A stretch of 64,000 bases of DNA from Pseudomonas tumuqii (GCF_013184545.1 NZ_JAAOJA010000001.1:620001-684000); one strand, 5' to 3'; counted from the first letter of the stretch, positions 1 to 12,833 are shown. Translations and numbers: made by a program. Notes: generated by a model not told the origin, from the sequence alone.

Positions 1-13
1 TTCCCCTTCCAAC

Positions 14-877
14 ATGCGTCCCAGCACCCTGCATCTGCCCCAGGGCGACTGGCCGACGGTGCTCGACTGCCTGTGTGCGCATTTTCCGGCGATCGGCCGC
101 GAGGTATGGCTGCAGCGCATGGCGCGTGGGCGGGTGCTGGATGCCGAGGGCGCGCCGATCGGCCCGGCGCATGCGTATCGGGTCGGCCTGCGCGTGCATT
201 ACTTTCGCGAGGTGGTGGCGGAGACGCCGATTCCCTTCGTCGAGAGCGTGCTGTATGTCGACGAGCATCTGCTGGTGGCCGACAAGCCGCATTTCCTGCC
301 GGTGATGCCGGCCGGCGAGTATGTCGAGCAGACGCTGCAGGCGCGCCTGGCCAAGCGCCTGGGCAATGCCGACCTGGTGCCGCTGCACCGCATCGACCGG
401 CATACCGCCGGGCTGGTGCTGTTTTCCTGCAACCGCCAGAGTCGTGGGCTGTATCAGGCGCTGTTCCGTGAGCGGCAGATGGACAAGCGCTACGAGGCGC
501 TGGCACCGGCCCTGTCGGGCCTGGATTTTCCCCTGCGCCGGGCCACGCGGCTGGGCGCCGGCGAGCCGTTTTTCCGCATGCAGGAAGTCGCCGGCATGGC
601 CAATACCGAGACCCGCATCGAAGTGGCGCAGCGGCTGGGTGAGCACTGGCTCTACGGGCTCTATCCGGTGACGGGGAAAAAGCACCAGCTACGGGTGCAC
701 ATGGCTGCCCTGGGCGCACCCATCCTCAACGATCCCTTCTACCCCGAGATCAGCGAAGGCCCCGACGCCCCTGACGACTACAGCCGGCCGCTCAAGCTAC
801 TGGCCCAGGGCCTGGCCTTCATCGATCCGCTGAGTGGCGAAGCGCGCCGCTTCGAGAGCCGGCTGAGCCTGACCTGA
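14..877 (+). CDS. RluA-family pseudouridine synthase
   Basis: Predicted enzyme that isomerises a uridine to pseudouridine in tRNA or rRNA. The 287-residue protein carries the RluA motif HRIDRHTAGL near residues 125-134, with D128 as the expected catalytic aspartate, and a later GKKHQLRVHM stretch typical of the fold. I see no clear N-terminal S4 RNA-binding domain, so it resembles the shorter TruC/RluA-like members rather than RluC or RluD. The start is the ATG at base 14. Only 13 bases precede it in the window, so an upstream in-frame start cannot be excluded. The RNA target cannot be told from sequence. Confidence 0.88.
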   Translation: MRPSTLHLPQGDWPTVLDCLCAHFPAIGREVWLQRMARGRVLDAEGAPIGPAHAYRVGLRVHYFREVVAETPIPFVESVLYVDEHLLVADKPHFLPVMPAGEYVEQTLQARLAKRLGNADLVPLHRIDRHTAGLVLFSCNRQSRGLYQALFRERQMDKRYEALAPALSGLDFPLRRATRLGAGEPFFRMQEVAGMANTETRIEVAQRLGEHWLYGLYPVTGKKHQLRVHMAALGAPILNDPFYPEISEGPDAPDDYSRPLKLLAQGLAFIDPLSGEARRFESRLSLT

Positions 878-925
878 TCCCGTCGATCCCAAGTGCCTGC
901 ATTGCTTTTTTGCGGGCATGGCCAA

Positions 926-949
926 TCGCGGGCATGGCCCGCTCCTACG
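926..949. repeat. REP-like palindrome
   Basis: Short intergenic palindrome between convergent genes, with the core cgggc-atg-gcccg followed by gctcctac. This is the shape of a Pseudomonas repetitive extragenic palindrome. It is a single copy here and no transposase is adjacent. It could also act as a weak transcription barrier between the two convergent genes. Confidence 0.6.
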
Positions 950-970
950 AACCCCTGAGAACCGCTCGGG

Positions 971-1552
971 TTACGCCTGTGGTTTCGGCGCCGCCTGCCA
1001 GAGTACTTCAGCGCTGCGCTGGCGCTTGGCGATCAAGCGGGCGGCGACGAACAGCAGGTCGGAGAGGCGGTTGACATAGGCCAGGCCGACGCCGCGTAAC
1101 GGTTCCTCGGCGTTCAGGTGCTGACAGCGGCGTTCGGCGCTGCGCGCCAGGCTGCGGCAGACGTGGGCCTGGGCAACCAGGCGAGTGCCGCCCGGCAGGA
1201 TGAAGTTCTCCAGCGGACCGAGCTCCTCGTTCCAGCGGTCTATGGCCGCTTCCAGGCGTTCGACTTCGGCTTGTTGCAGGGCCTGGTACGCGGGCATGGC
1301 CAGTTCGCCGCCGAGGTCGAACAGGCGGTGCTGGCAGGGCGCGAGCACCTCGATGAACTCGCTCAGCCCTGGCCACAGGGCCGCCTGTTCGGCCAGTTCG
1401 GCCAGCAGCAGGCCGAGCTGGCTGTTGAGCGTGTCCACCTCGCCCATGGCCTCCACCCGTGGGTGATTCTTGGCCACCCGGCGGCCGTCGGCCAGCCCGG
1501 TTTCGCCGGCATCGCCGGTACGTGTGTAAATCTTCGACAGTCGATAACCCAT
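971..1552 (-). CDS. PduO-type cob(I)alamin adenosyltransferase
   Basis: Predicted ATP:cob(I)alamin adenosyltransferase, which transfers the adenosyl group of ATP to cob(I)alamin to make coenzyme B12. The N-terminus KIYTRTGDAGETGL is the family's ATP-binding signature and the C-terminal RSLARSAERR is the other conserved block. The protein is 193 residues, normal for the family. I chose the ATG at 1552 (MGYRLSKIYTRTG), which fits family starts. A TTG at 1558 would add two residues and overlap the stop of the upstream kinase gene. An ACAGGT ribosome-binding sequence lies about 10 bases upstream. The gene is the second of a pair with the histidine kinase and is probably translationally coupled. 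Confidence 0.9.
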   Translation of the reverse strand: MGYRLSKIYTRTGDAGETGLADGRRVAKNHPRVEAMGEVDTLNSQLGLLLAELAEQAALWPGLSEFIEVLAPCQHRLFDLGGELAMPAYQALQQAEVERLEAAIDRWNEELGPLENFILPGGTRLVAQAHVCRSLARSAERRCQHLNAEEPLRGVGLAYVNRLSDLLFVAARLIAKRQRSAEVLWQAAPKPQA

Positions 1553-1554
1553 GT

Positions 1555-3573
1555 TCAATGACCTGTGTGGGTGATGGCTGCAGCCAGGGGCAGGCGCAGG
1601 GTGAAGCAGGTGCCCTGGCCTTCCTTGGACTGCACTTCCATCTGCCCTTTGTGGTTGTTGGTGATGATGAAGTAGGAGACCGACAGGCCAAGCCCGGTAC
1701 CTTGGCCGACTTCCTTGGTGGTGAAGAACGGCTCGAAGATGCGTTTGCGCACCAATTCAGGCATGCCAATGCCGTTATCTTCCACCTGAATCTCCGCCCA
1801 GGGCGGCGCCAGCCGGGTGCGCAAGATGATCTGTCCGGGCGTGCTGTTGTCTTCGCGCTGATGAATCGCCTGGGCGGCGTTTTTCAGCAGGTTGAGCAGC
1901 ACCTGTTCCAGTTCGTTGGCGGTGCCGGGCACCGGGCCGAGCTTCGGGTCGAACTCGCGGCGGATGAGCAGGCTCTTGAAGTCGAAGCTTTCGGTCAGGT
2001 CGAAGTCGTTGCCGGCGATTTCCAGGGCCTGGTCGATCACCGCGGGCAGCATGCAGGGGGCCAGTTGGCGGTTGCTGCGGCGACTGAAGCTGAGCATGTG
2101 GCTGACGATTTTCGCCGCGCGCGTGCCGGCCTGCTGGATGTCATCGAGCAGGCGCGGAATTTCCCGCGCCTGCAGGTAACGGTCGATGCTCGGCAGGCTG
2201 ATGCCGATGAGCGCGGCCTGCTCGCGGTTCTTCTCCAGTTCCGGCGACAGGCGCCGGCGAATGTTCTGCACGTTATGCAAGATGGCGCCGAGCGGGTTGT
2301 TGATCTCGTGGGCCATGCCGGCAGCCAGGCCGCCGACCGAGAGCATCTTCTCCGACTGCACCATCATCTCTTCCATGTTCAGGCGCTGGGTGATGTCGTC
2401 GATGCGGATCACCACGCCACGGCCACTGCCGCCCGTCAGCGGGTAAAAGGTCAGGGCGTAGTGATGGGGGTCTTCGTCTTTGCTCCAGGTCACTCGCTCG
2501 ATCTTCTCCACCTTGTGTTGCTCGACGGTGCGCTTGAGTATCGGCAGAAAGGGCTTCAGCGGCGGGAAGGCGAGGAACACCGGCTGGTTCAGCGCCTCCG
2601 TCAGGCGCGTGCCGGAGAGGGCGCTGGCCTCCTGATTCCACTGGGTGACGTAGAGCTGTTCGTCGAGGGCGATCAGGGCCGAGGGCATCGAGTCGATGAT
2701 GCTGTTGAGGTAATTCTGGAAGCCGGTGAGCTTCTTCTCGATCTTGCTGCGTACCTGCACCTCCAGTTCCAGCTTGCGGTTGGAGTGGCGGGTTTCTTCG
2801 GCCAGGTTATGCGCCTGATCGAATGCCGCCTGGGCGTCGTCGCGGGCGCGCTTGAGCTGCTGCTCGCGCGCCTCGATGCGCATCAGCATGGTATTGAAGG
2901 CGTCGGCCAGGCTGCCGATCTCGTCCTGATTGCCACGTCTGGCCCGCAGGGAATAGTTTTCCTCGCGGGTGACCTGGCGCGACAGTTCTTCCAGGCGGCG
3001 GATCGGCTTGGTCACCAGGCGGCGGATCTGCCGCGCCACCAGCAGCCAGAGCAGCACGCTGAACGCAAGAATCGCCAGGCTGGCGGTGAGGGTGCCGGTA
3101 TAGAAGGCGCCGGGCAGTTCGCCGGAGGCGACCAGCAGCAGGTGGCCGGGGCGTGCGTCGGGCTGCGGCAGTTCGACCAGCAGGTTGGTGCGAAATTCGC
3201 TGTGGCGCCAGCTGTCCAGTTGCTCGACGCGCAGGGGCAAGTCGAGGAACTCCCCGCGTTGCAGTTGCGCCAGGCTCGCGCCATTGCTGTCGTAGATCAC
3301 CGCGGCGCGCAGTGGCGGGTAGTCATCCAGGCGTTGCAGCAGGGCTTGGGCGGCGCTCGCCGAACTCAGCGCTTCCTGACCCAGGGTGGGGCTGGCGATC
3401 AGTTGACCGAGGGTGTGCAAGGCCTGCGGAGCGACGCTCTGCTGAGAAATCCAGTAGGCCGCGCTGATGAACGCCAGGTTGGCCATCAGCAACACGGCGG
3501 CCAGCAATACCAGGAGCGCGGCGAGCAGTTTGCGGCCGACTGGCAGATTTTCGAGGCGCTGGCGCAATGGCAT
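1555..3573 (-). CDS. membrane sensor histidine kinase (HAMP-PAS-HisKA-HATPase)
   Basis: Two-component sensor kinase of 672 residues. An N-terminal membrane segment (about 16-38), a periplasmic sensor region, a second segment (about 161-182), HAMP (about 183-237), a helical linker, and a PAS domain (about 290-400) precede the catalytic core. The phosphorylated histidine is probably H422 in [14 protein letters not shown]561/N565 form the N box, and VEDNGIGMP plus GQGTGLGLS form the ATP-binding G boxes. By position and order it is the counterpart of P. aeruginosa PA4398, a kinase reported to affect swarming and biofilm (from memory). The response regulator gene one gene upstream is the likely partner. 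The stop overlaps the region upstream of the adenosyltransferase start. Confidence 0.92.
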   Translation of the reverse strand: MPLRQRLENLPVGRKLLAALLVLLAAVLLMANLAFISAAYWISQQSVAPQALHTLGQLIASPTLGQEALSSASAAQALLQRLDDYPPLRAAVIYDSNGASLAQLQRGEFLDLPLRVEQLDSWRHSEFRTNLLVELPQPDARPGHLLLVASGELPGAFYTGTLTASLAILAFSVLLWLLVARQIRRLVTKPIRRLEELSRQVTREENYSLRARRGNQDEIGSLADAFNTMLMRIEAREQQLKRARDDAQAAFDQAHNLAEETRHSNRKLELEVQVRSKIEKKLTGFQNYLNSIIDSMPSALIALDEQLYVTQWNQEASALSGTRLTEALNQPVFLAFPPLKPFLPILKRTVEQHKVEKIERVTWSKDEDPHHYALTFYPLTGGSGRGVVIRIDDITQRLNMEEMMVQSEKMLSVGGLAAGMAHEINNPLGAILHNVQNIRRRLSPELEKNREQAALIGISLPSIDRYLQAREIPRLLDDIQQAGTRAAKIVSHMLSFSRRSNRQLAPCMLPAVIDQALEIAGNDFDLTESFDFKSLLIRREFDPKLGPVPGTANELEQVLLNLLKNAAQAIHQREDNSTPGQIILRTRLAPPWAEIQVEDNGIGMPELVRKRIFEPFFTTKEVGQGTGLGLSVSYFIITNNHKGQMEVQSKEGQGTCFTLRLPLAAAITHTGH

Positions 3574-3623
3574 GGGCGGGCGAGTCGCAGTGGCGAGGAA
3601 GTTCGAGCAGGGTAACGCGCGGC

Positions 3624-5526
<1,903 letters not shown>

Positions 5527-5594
5527 GGGCAGGCTCGTAGGAGGAAGTCGCATGGGCCCGGTACATCGCCGGGCAGTCTTTGCCGCTATCGATA

Positions 5595-5600
5595 TATAAT
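5595..5600 (+). promoter_or_regulatory. putative -10 element for yajQ
   Basis: A perfect TATAAT lies 80 bases upstream of the yajQ start, in the divergent spacer shared with the response regulator gene. The -35 region at 17-base spacing is a poor match to TTGACA, so this is a candidate only. Confidence 0.45.
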
Positions 5601-5679
5601 GGCCGGGTTTTTCAACCGTCAACAAGTCACGCGTGGCCCGTCCGTGATCTGGGTCGCGCCGTCTATCTGGAGGAATACC

Positions 5680-6159
5680 ATGCCCTCGTTCGACGTGGTG
5701 TCCGAACTGGACAAACACGAAGTCACCAATGCTGTCGACAACGCCCTCAAGGAACTTGAGCGTCGTTATGACCTGCGCGGTAAAGGCAGCTTCGAGCTCA
5801 AAGACCTGACCGTCAACCTGACGGCCGATGCGGATTTCCAGCTGGAGCAGATGGTCGAGATTCTCAAGCTCTGCCTGGTAAAGCGCAAGATCGATGTGCA
5901 GTGTCTGGAGTTCAAGGACGCCTACCCCTCGGGCAAGAGCGTCAAGCAGGAGATGACCCTGCGCGAAGGCATCGACAAGGAGTTGGCGAAGAAAATTGTC
6001 GCCCACATCAAGGACAGCAAGCTCAAGGTGCAGGCCGCCATCCAGGGCGAGCAGGTGCGCATTACCGGCAAGAAGCGCGATGACCTGCAGGAGGCGATCG
6101 CCGCCCTGCGCGCCAAGGACTTCGGCATGCCGCTGCAGTTCAACAACTTCCGCGATTGA
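5680..6159 (+). CDS. yajQ: YajQ family cyclic-di-GMP-binding protein
   Basis: Small cytoplasmic nucleotide-binding protein of 159 residues. It opens with [15 protein letters not shown] and continues with [13 protein letters not shown] and [14 protein letters not shown], the hallmarks of the UPF0234/YajQ family, which has two ferredoxin-like subdomains. Members in Xanthomonas and Pseudomonas bind c-di-GMP and act as effectors (family knowledge). The start ATG follows a GGAGG-type site (ctggaggaatacc). A hairpin follows the gene. Confidence 0.95.
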   Translation: MPSFDVVSELDKHEVTNAVDNALKELERRYDLRGKGSFELKDLTVNLTADADFQLEQMVEILKLCLVKRKIDVQCLEFKDAYPSGKSVKQEMTLREGIDKELAKKIVAHIKDSKLKVQAAIQGEQVRITGKKRDDLQEAIAALRAKDFGMPLQFNNFRD

Positions 6160-6204
6160 AGCGGCAAGCCCGCCGGGCCCGGGTGGCGCGGCGGCAGTGA
6201 TTGT

Positions 6205-6243
6205 AAAGCGACCGCCATGGCTTGCCATGGCGGTTGCGTTTTA
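6205..6243 (+). terminator. hairpin after yajQ
   Basis: Perfect 10-base arms accgccatgg (6211-6220) and ccatggcggt (6225-6234) with a four-base loop, followed by tgcgtttt. The U-tract is short, so termination may be partial. It lies just upstream of the mscS-like gene. Confidence 0.6.
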
Positions 6244-6264
6244 AGCGTCGAAAAGGAGTGGCAA

Positions 6265-7092
6265 ATGGAGATGAATGTCGAGCAACTGGTGAAAATGTCC
6301 GAGAGCTGGCTGCCGGTGGTGCTGCAATACAGCGGTCAGCTGACCCTGGCGGTCATCACCCTGCTGGTCGGTTGGTGGCTGATCAATACGCTGACCCATA
6401 AAGTCGGCGCTGTACTGGATCGCCGCAACGTCGACCGTGCGTTGCACAGCTTCATTGGCAGCCTGGCCAGCATCGTCCTCAAGGTGCTGCTGCTGGTCAG
6501 CGTGGCCTCGATGATCGGCGTGGAAACCACCTCCTTTATTGCGGTGATCGGTGCCGCCGGCCTGGCCATCGGCCTGGCCCTGCAAGGCAGTCTGGCGAAC
6601 TTCGCCGGTGGCGTGCTGATCATGCTGTTCCGTCCGTTTCGCGCCGGCGACTGGATCGAAGGGCAGGGCGTAGCGGGCAGCGTCGACAGCATCCATATTT
6701 TTCACACGACCCTGAAAACCGCCGACAACAAGGTGGTGATAGTGCCTAACGGCAGCCTGTCCAACGGCAATATCACCAACTATTCGCGCGAAACCACGCG
6801 CCGCGTCGACATCAATCTGGGCATCGACTACTCCAGCGACATCAGGAAAGCCCGCGATGTGCTGCTGAAGATCGCCGAGGATCCGCGCATTCATCGCGAC
6901 CCGGCTCCGGCGGTGTTCGTCACGGGGCTGGGGGATAGCGCGGTCAACCTGTCACTGCGGGTGTGGGTGGCGACGGCGGACTTCTGGCCGGTGACCTTCG
7001 AGTTCACCGAGCTGGCCAAGGAGCACCTGAGCGACGCCGGTATCGGTATTCCGTTCCCGCAGCGGGTGGTGCATCTGGTCCAGGCCAGTTGA
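6265..7092 (+). CDS. MscS-family mechanosensitive channel
   Basis: Inner-membrane small-conductance mechanosensitive channel of 275 residues that should open under membrane tension to release solutes on hypo-osmotic shock. Three membrane helices are visible in the first half. The pore-lining helix has the Gly/Ala pattern GAAGLAIGLALQGSLANFAG, followed by the beta domain with RPFRAGDWIE and VIVPNGSLSNGNITNYS. The length matches E. coli MscS. ATG 6265 is chosen because AAAAGGAG precedes it by about seven bases; an upstream ATG at 6217 would run through the yajQ hairpin. Confidence 0.93.
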   Translation: MEMNVEQLVKMSESWLPVVLQYSGQLTLAVITLLVGWWLINTLTHKVGAVLDRRNVDRALHSFIGSLASIVLKVLLLVSVASMIGVETTSFIAVIGAAGLAIGLALQGSLANFAGGVLIMLFRPFRAGDWIEGQGVAGSVDSIHIFHTTLKTADNKVVIVPNGSLSNGNITNYSRETTRRVDINLGIDYSSDIRKARDVLLKIAEDPRIHRDPAPAVFVTGLGDSAVNLSLRVWVATADFWPVTFEFTELAKEHLSDAGIGIPFPQRVVHLVQAS

Positions 7093-7149
7093 GCTTGTGC
7101 AAGTAAACAGGTCACGCCTGTAAAACAGTCTCGCTGTGTGTGCAAATGA

Positions 7150-7194
7150 AAATGCCGCGTTCCCTTCCCTTCGACAGGAACGCGGCATTTTTCT
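7150..7194. terminator. bidirectional intrinsic terminator
   Basis: Fourteen-base perfect inverted repeat, aaatgccgcgttcc (7150-7163) and ggaacgcggcattt (7177-7190), flanked by A and T runs on the two sides. It sits between the convergent mscS-like and SDR genes and should end transcripts from both. Confidence 0.85.
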
Positions 7195-7266
7195 GCGCTT
7201 GGGCCCACCCGGATTGCCCCGCGTGCTGCGGTTGGGTTCGGGCTGCAGGCCAGGCGATCAGTGAAG

Positions 7267-8025
7267 TTACATGCGCAGGCCGCCGTCCAGCTCGAGGATG
7301 CGACCGGTGTAGTAGTCGTTCTCGAGGATGTAGGCCACCGAATGGGCGATCTCGGCCGGTTTGCCCATGCGCCGCAGCGGGATGCCTGCGGTCATTTTCT
7401 CCAGCGCTTCGGGTTTCATGCTGGCGACCATCTCGGTTTCGATAAAGCCGGGAGCAACGCCGGCCACCCGAATGCCGTAACGCGCCAGTTCCTTGGCCCA
7501 GACCACGGTGTCGGCGGCCACGCCAGCCTTGGCCGCGGAATAGTTGGCTTGGCCCATGTTGCCGGCGCGGGAGATGGAGGAGATATTGACGATCGCGCCC
7601 TGGTTCTGCAGTTCGATCATCTTCGCCGCCACTTCGCGGGTGCAGAGGAAGACACCGGTCAGGTTGACGTCGATCACCGACTGCCACTGGGCCAGGCTCA
7701 TCTTGCTCATTTCGCCGTCTTTGACCTTGATGGTCAGGCCGTCACGCAGGATGCCGGCGTTGTTGACCAGGCCATTGATCGCACCGAAATCTTCGGCGAC
7801 CTGGGCGACCATGTGGGTCACCTGCTCTTCGTTGGCCACGTTGCACAGGTAGGCGCGTGCTTCCACGCCATAGGCCTTGCAGGCGGCCACGGTTTCGTCG
7901 AGTTTTTCCTGGTTGAGATCGACCAGCGCCAGTTTCACGCCTTTTCCCGCCAGGTATTCGCCCATGGCGCGGCCCAGACCCTGGCAGCCACCGGTGATGA
8001 TGATAACTTTGTCTTGGAGTTGCAT
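7267..8025 (-). CDS. SDR family oxidoreductase, FabG-like
   Basis: Short-chain dehydrogenase/reductase of 252 residues. It has the cofactor motif TGGCQGLG (TGxxxGxG), NNAG, the catalytic Ser in NISSIS and Tyr-Lys in YSAAK. The C-terminus APGFIETEM and LELDGGLRM is typical of 3-oxoacyl-ACP reductase-like enzymes. The substrate is unknown; it is not in a fab operon, so a role other than fatty-acid synthesis is likely. The start [13 protein letters not shown] at 8025 has GAGGGG about nine bases upstream. Confidence 0.9.
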   Translation of the reverse strand: MQLQDKVIIITGGCQGLGRAMGEYLAGKGVKLALVDLNQEKLDETVAACKAYGVEARAYLCNVANEEQVTHMVAQVAEDFGAINGLVNNAGILRDGLTIKVKDGEMSKMSLAQWQSVIDVNLTGVFLCTREVAAKMIELQNQGAIVNISSISRAGNMGQANYSAAKAGVAADTVVWAKELARYGIRVAGVAPGFIETEMVASMKPEALEKMTAGIPLRRMGKPAEIAHSVAYILENDYYTGRILELDGGLRM

Positions 8026-8129
8026 CGCGTATCCCCTCAAGGTGTGTCATGTAGCCCCGCTGGCGCGCTGTAACAGCTATTCTAGGGCGCCTGTCCGTTA
8101 GTGACGGATTCTTTGCAAGGAGTCATAAG

Positions 8130-8906
8130 GTGAGCGTGAAAGCCGCTAAGCATGCCCGAGAACTGCTGCTCAAGGAATACCGTGGGGTGCTCTCGACTCA
8201 TTCGAAGGCCATGCCGGGCTTTCCTTTCGGATCAGTGGTGCCCTACTGCCTGGACGCTCAGGGTTGCCCGCTGATCCTGATCAGCCGTATCGCCCAGCAC
8301 ACCCATAACCTCAAGCAGGACGCCAAGTGCTCGCTGTTTGTCGGTGAGCGTGGCGCCGAGGATGTGCAGGCGGTCGGTCGTCTCACGCTACTCGCCGAAG
8401 CACGACAATTGTGTGACCAGGCCGCAATCGACGCGGCAGCCCGGCGTTATTACCGCTATTTTCCCGAATCGCAGGATTATCACCGCGCCCATGATTTCGA
8501 TTTCTGGGTGCTGGCGCCGGTGCGCTGGCGCTACATCGGTGGTTTTGGCGCGATTCACTGGCTGGACCACGTGGCGCTGGCCAACCCGTTCGCTGCGGCA
8601 GCCGATGCTGCGGCAGCCGATGCTGTGGCAGTCGGGGCTGGTGAAAGCGAGCAGGGCATGCTGGAACACATGAACAGTGACCATGCCAGTGCCATCGGCC
8701 ATTATGTCGCGCTGGCCGGTTTGCCGACCCAGGTGCCGGCCGCACTGGTGGGTATCGACAGCGAGGGTTTCCACCTGCGCATCGGCCAAGGCGTGTATTG
8801 GCTGGCCTTTGCCACACCCTGTAACACTCCCGCGGAGGTGCGCCAGGCCTTTGTTCAGCTGGCTCGGGCAGACGTCTGGCCGACCGGTGGCGCTGTTTCA
8901 GCTTGA
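8130..8906 (+). CDS. HugZ-like FMN-binding split-barrel protein with DUF2470
   Basis: 258-residue protein related to pyridoxamine-phosphate-oxidase-fold heme-utilisation proteins (HugZ). The N-terminal split barrel includes the SRIAQHTHNL and FDFWVLAPVRWRYIGGFG blocks. The C-terminal DUF2470 module contains EHMNSDHASAIGHY. HugZ members degrade or bind heme; whether this one does is inference. The start is GTG at 8130 with AAGGAG eight bases upstream. The inter-domain linker is an alanine-rich stretch encoded by a 15-base tandem repeat (8592-8636). Orientation matches fxsA, 63 bases downstream. Confidence 0.8.
   Translation: MSVKAAKHARELLLKEYRGVLSTHSKAMPGFPFGSVVPYCLDAQGCPLILISRIAQHTHNLKQDAKCSLFVGERGAEDVQAVGRLTLLAEARQLCDQAAIDAAARRYYRYFPESQDYHRAHDFDFWVLAPVRWRYIGGFGAIHWLDHVALANPFAAAADAAAADAVAVGAGESEQGMLEHMNSDHASAIGHYVALAGLPTQVPAALVGIDSEGFHLRIGQGVYWLAFATPCNTPAEVRQAFVQLARADVWPTGGAVSA
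8592..8636 (+). repeat. 15-bp tandem repeat in the HugZ-like gene
   Basis: Unit gctgcggcagccgat occurs twice exactly (8592-8606, 8607-8621), and a third degenerate copy follows (8622-8636). Because the unit is a multiple of three it inserts AAADA-type pentapeptides into the linker without changing frame. Confidence 0.85.
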
Positions 8907-8969
8907 ATTAAGCGCAACATCCCATATTTCACTCTTACTGGAAGCCGTTCTTCCGCTAAGGAATCCTTG

Positions 8970-9434
8970 ATGCGTGTTTTTCTGTTTTTGTTCTTGTTGT
9001 TCCCGATCATCGAACTGGCGCTGCTGATCCAGGTCGGCAGCGCCATTGGCGTGCTGCCGACGTTGTTGCTGGTCATAGGCACGGCGATCCTCGGCAGCAT
9101 CCTGCTGCGCGTTGCCGGTGTCGCCACCGCCTGGCGCGCGCGAGAGAAACTGGCGCGCGGCGAGCTGCCGGAGCAGGAAATGCTCGAGGGTCTGCTGATT
9201 GCGGTTGGCGGCGGCTTGTTGCTGTTGCCGGGTTTCATCAGCGACATCTTCGGCGTGTTCTGCCTGATCCCCTTCACCCGCCGCCTGCTGGTCAATAAAA
9301 TCCGCCTGCGTGCGGCCGAGCAAGCCATGCGCCAGCGGGCCTTTGCCGATGATCTGGCGGCGCGCTCGGGGCAGACGCGACCGGGTGCGGCCCAGCCGAA
9401 TGTGCTGGAAGGTGAATTCAAGCGTCACGACTGA
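8970..9434 (+). CDS. fxsA: FxsA family membrane protein
   Basis: 154-residue inner-membrane protein. Hydrophobic segments start right after MRVF and recur at about 20-40 and 70-95, with the conserved ELALLIQVGSAIG and GLLLLPGFISDIFG stretches of FxsA (UPF0716). In E. coli FxsA relieves phage T7 exclusion by the F plasmid; its normal job is unclear. The tail after about residue 110 is hydrophilic and cytoplasmic. ATG 8970 is chosen over the adjacent TTG 8967, with AAGGAA upstream. The groES genes follow after 303 bases, as in other pseudomonads. Confidence 0.92.
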   Translation: MRVFLFLFLLFPIIELALLIQVGSAIGVLPTLLLVIGTAILGSILLRVAGVATAWRAREKLARGELPEQEMLEGLLIAVGGGLLLLPGFISDIFGVFCLIPFTRRLLVNKIRLRAAEQAMRQRAFADDLAARSGQTRPGAAQPNVLEGEFKRHD

Positions 9435-9737
9435 TGGGTGCAAGCCTCGGCGGCACGGGTGGGCTGAGCAGTCCCCCTTGCGTGGCGGTCTTTGCTCGCC
9501 GGGCTGGCGTCAATCCGTCGATGCAGGTGTGCATCGACAGCAAAAAAAATCAGCGCTGACCCTTGAAATCCCCTTGTACGCCCTTATGTAGCGGTCACCG
9601 CAAGGTTTTCTGCCGGTTTCGGCAGAACAGACTTCCGCGTTGTACTTCGGTGCAGCGCAACCGGCCCCGCCGGACTTTGCTAACCCGCTGGTGTGAACAC
9701 CGGCCGATGTAAACAACCTATTTGGGAGAGATCGACA
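9435..9737 (+). other. fxsA-groES intergenic region
   Basis: Holds no gene that I can support. It contains a perfect 9-base-arm hairpin (9517-9538), which is followed by an A-run rather than a T-run and so is not a good terminator for fxsA. It also contains the heat-shock promoter described separately, and GGGAGAG upstream of groES. Confidence 0.7.
9562..9589 (+). promoter_or_regulatory. sigma-32 heat-shock promoter of groESL
   Basis: CTTGAAA at 9562-9568 matches the sigma-32 -35 consensus exactly. CCCTTATGT at 9581-9589 resembles the CCCCATnT -10 consensus, with a 12-base spacer. It lies about 150 bases upstream of groES, where a heat-shock promoter for the chaperonin operon is expected. 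Confidence 0.82.
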
Positions 9738-10031
9738 ATGAAGCTTCGTCCTCTGCATGACCGCGTCGTGATCCGTCGCAGCGAAGAAGAGACCAAAACC
9801 GCAGGCGGCATCGTGCTGCCGGGTTCCGCTGCCGAGAAGCCGAACCAGGGCGAAATCGTCGCTGTAGGCACCGGTCGCGTGCTGGACAACGGCGAAGTGC
9901 GCCCGCTGGCCGTCAAGGTCGGTGACAAAGTGGTGTTTGGCCCTTACTCCGGCAGCAATGCCATCAAGGTCGACGGCGAAGAGCTGTTGGTCATGAGCGA
10001 GAGCGAAATCCTGGCCGTTCTCGAAGCCTGA
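9738..10031 (+). CDS. groES: co-chaperonin GroES
   Basis: 97-residue lid of the GroEL folding chamber, acting in the cytoplasm. It starts [14 protein letters not shown]; the mobile loop [15 protein letters not shown] that docks on GroEL and the domain end EILAVLEA are intact. Full family length. GGGAGAG precedes the ATG. groEL follows after 60 bases, forming the usual two-gene heat-shock operon driven from 9562-9589. Confidence 0.99.
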   Translation: MKLRPLHDRVVIRRSEEETKTAGGIVLPGSAAEKPNQGEIVAVGTGRVLDNGEVRPLAVKVGDKVVFGPYSGSNAIKVDGEELLVMSESEILAVLEA

Positions 10032-10079
10032 TTGCCGTCTCCGCCACAGCGTATCGCATTCCACCAAAACGAATTTTGA

Positions 10080-11735
<1,656 letters not shown>

Positions 11736-11763
11736 GCCAGCCTGCTCCCCGGCAGTCCCTGAA

Positions 11764-11792
11764 AAACCCGCGCCTCGGCGCGGGTTTTTTAT
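11764..11792 (+). terminator. groEL terminator
   Basis: Inverted repeat acccgcgcc (11766-11774) and ggcgcgggt (11777-11785) followed by a run of six T. A classic rho-independent terminator directly after groEL. Confidence 0.93.
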
Positions 11793-12044
11793 TGGGCGCA
11801 GATCAGCCCGGCCGACCTTTGTTGCCGAATTGACGGCATGCTTCCTGGTCGCGCGGCGAGTGAGCGGGCCGCGGCAGGGCAGGGTCGCTAGCGAAGGGGC
11901 GGCTGCTGGTCTGCGCCAGCCTGATTTTTTGTGGTGTGGAAATTGCGTTAGGTTTCACTCTTACTGCAACCGGCACACCAGCGGTTGCTGCGGCCAGGCA
12001 GCCAGGGGCGGCCGGGCTCTTTGCGCCTAAGCGCGGGAGTGGCC
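11793..12044 (+). other. non-coding stretch after groEL
   Basis: About 250 bases with no credible gene; short open frames here lack codon bias and ribosome-binding sites. It probably holds the promoter of the LPS-kinase-like gene. I could not identify a convincing -35/-10 pair. Confidence 0.5.
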
Positions 12045-12833
12045 ATGGGTTACCCAGCGAGCTGGTTTGTTACTGATGGTGACTGGCCAGGGCTGTTGGC
12101 CACATGCGGTCAGGTTGAGGTTTTCGGCTTACAGGCGGGTGAAATGGCAGTAGCGATGGCGTTCGAACAGTGGTGGCAACTGCAGGGTGAATGGGTCGAG
12201 GAGCCGAATCATCGGCGCGGTGGCGAGAGCGGTGTGCAGCGTCTGTACCAGGACGATGGCCAGGTGCTCTATGCCAAGCGCCAGGTCGGGCACTCCTATC
12301 GCAGCCTGCGTTATCCCTTCGGTCGGCCCACGGTGCTGCGTGAGCGTGATGCCTTGTTGAGCCTGCCGCTACTCGGGGTCAAGGCACCGTGCCTGCGCTA
12401 TTGCGACGTGCAGTGCGATGCTGCCGGCCTCTGGCGTGGTTTGCTGGTGACCGAGGAGCTTAAAGGCTTTCAGCAGCTCGATCACTGGTATGCTGGGGGC
12501 GGTCGTGAGCGTTTCGGCGTCGCGGTCAACGAGCAATTGCTGGAGCAAGTGGCCAGCATGCTGGCGCGTTTCCACCGGGCGGGCTGGCAGCATGGTTGCC
12601 TCTATCAGAAGCATCTGTTCGTGCGAGTCGAGCAGGTGGGTGAGCGCATCGAGGTCGAAACGGCCCTGTTGGACCTGGAAAAAAGCCGACGGCGTTTCAG
12701 TCCACGCCGGGCCGCGCGTCACGACATGCTGCAACTTAAACGCCATTCGTCGTGGAGTGCTGGTGATTGGGATCGATTGGTCTACCTTTACCAGCAAGCG
12801 TTTGGCAGCGCTATCAAGGGGTTGCGGTTATGA
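12045..12833 (+). CDS. lipopolysaccharide kinase (InaA/Kdo kinase-like) family protein
   Basis: 262-residue protein with an atypical small-kinase fold of the kind seen in InaA, WaaP and Kdo kinases. Recognisable blocks are VLYAKRQ (the ATP-binding lysine), the catalytic-loop-like WQHGCLYQKHLFVR, and LLDLEKSRRR in the place of the metal-binding DFG-like motif. Family members phosphorylate LPS core sugars or are stress-induced proteins of unknown target. This one is outside an LPS cluster, so the substrate is not known. Start ATG 12045 (MGYPASWF) follows GGGAG. Its TGA overlaps the ATG of the next gene by four bases. Confidence 0.8.
   Translation: MGYPASWFVTDGDWPGLLATCGQVEVFGLQAGEMAVAMAFEQWWQLQGEWVEEPNHRRGGESGVQRLYQDDGQVLYAKRQVGHSYRSLRYPFGRPTVLRERDALLSLPLLGVKAPCLRYCDVQCDAAGLWRGLLVTEELKGFQQLDHWYAGGGRERFGVAVNEQLLEQVASMLARFHRAGWQHGCLYQKHLFVRVEQVGERIEVETALLDLEKSRRRFSPRRAARHDMLQLKRHSSWSAGDWDRLVYLYQQAFGSAIKGLRL

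Noticed and set aside
1459..3615. 718-codon open frame on the plus strand opposite the histidine kinase
   Set aside because: Antisense frame kept open by high GC; its product is a low-complexity mix of His, Gln and Arg with no domain, while the minus strand encodes a complete kinase.
9517..9538. Terminator of fxsA
   Set aside because: Stem is perfect but is followed by an A-run, not a T-run, in the direction of fxsA transcription.
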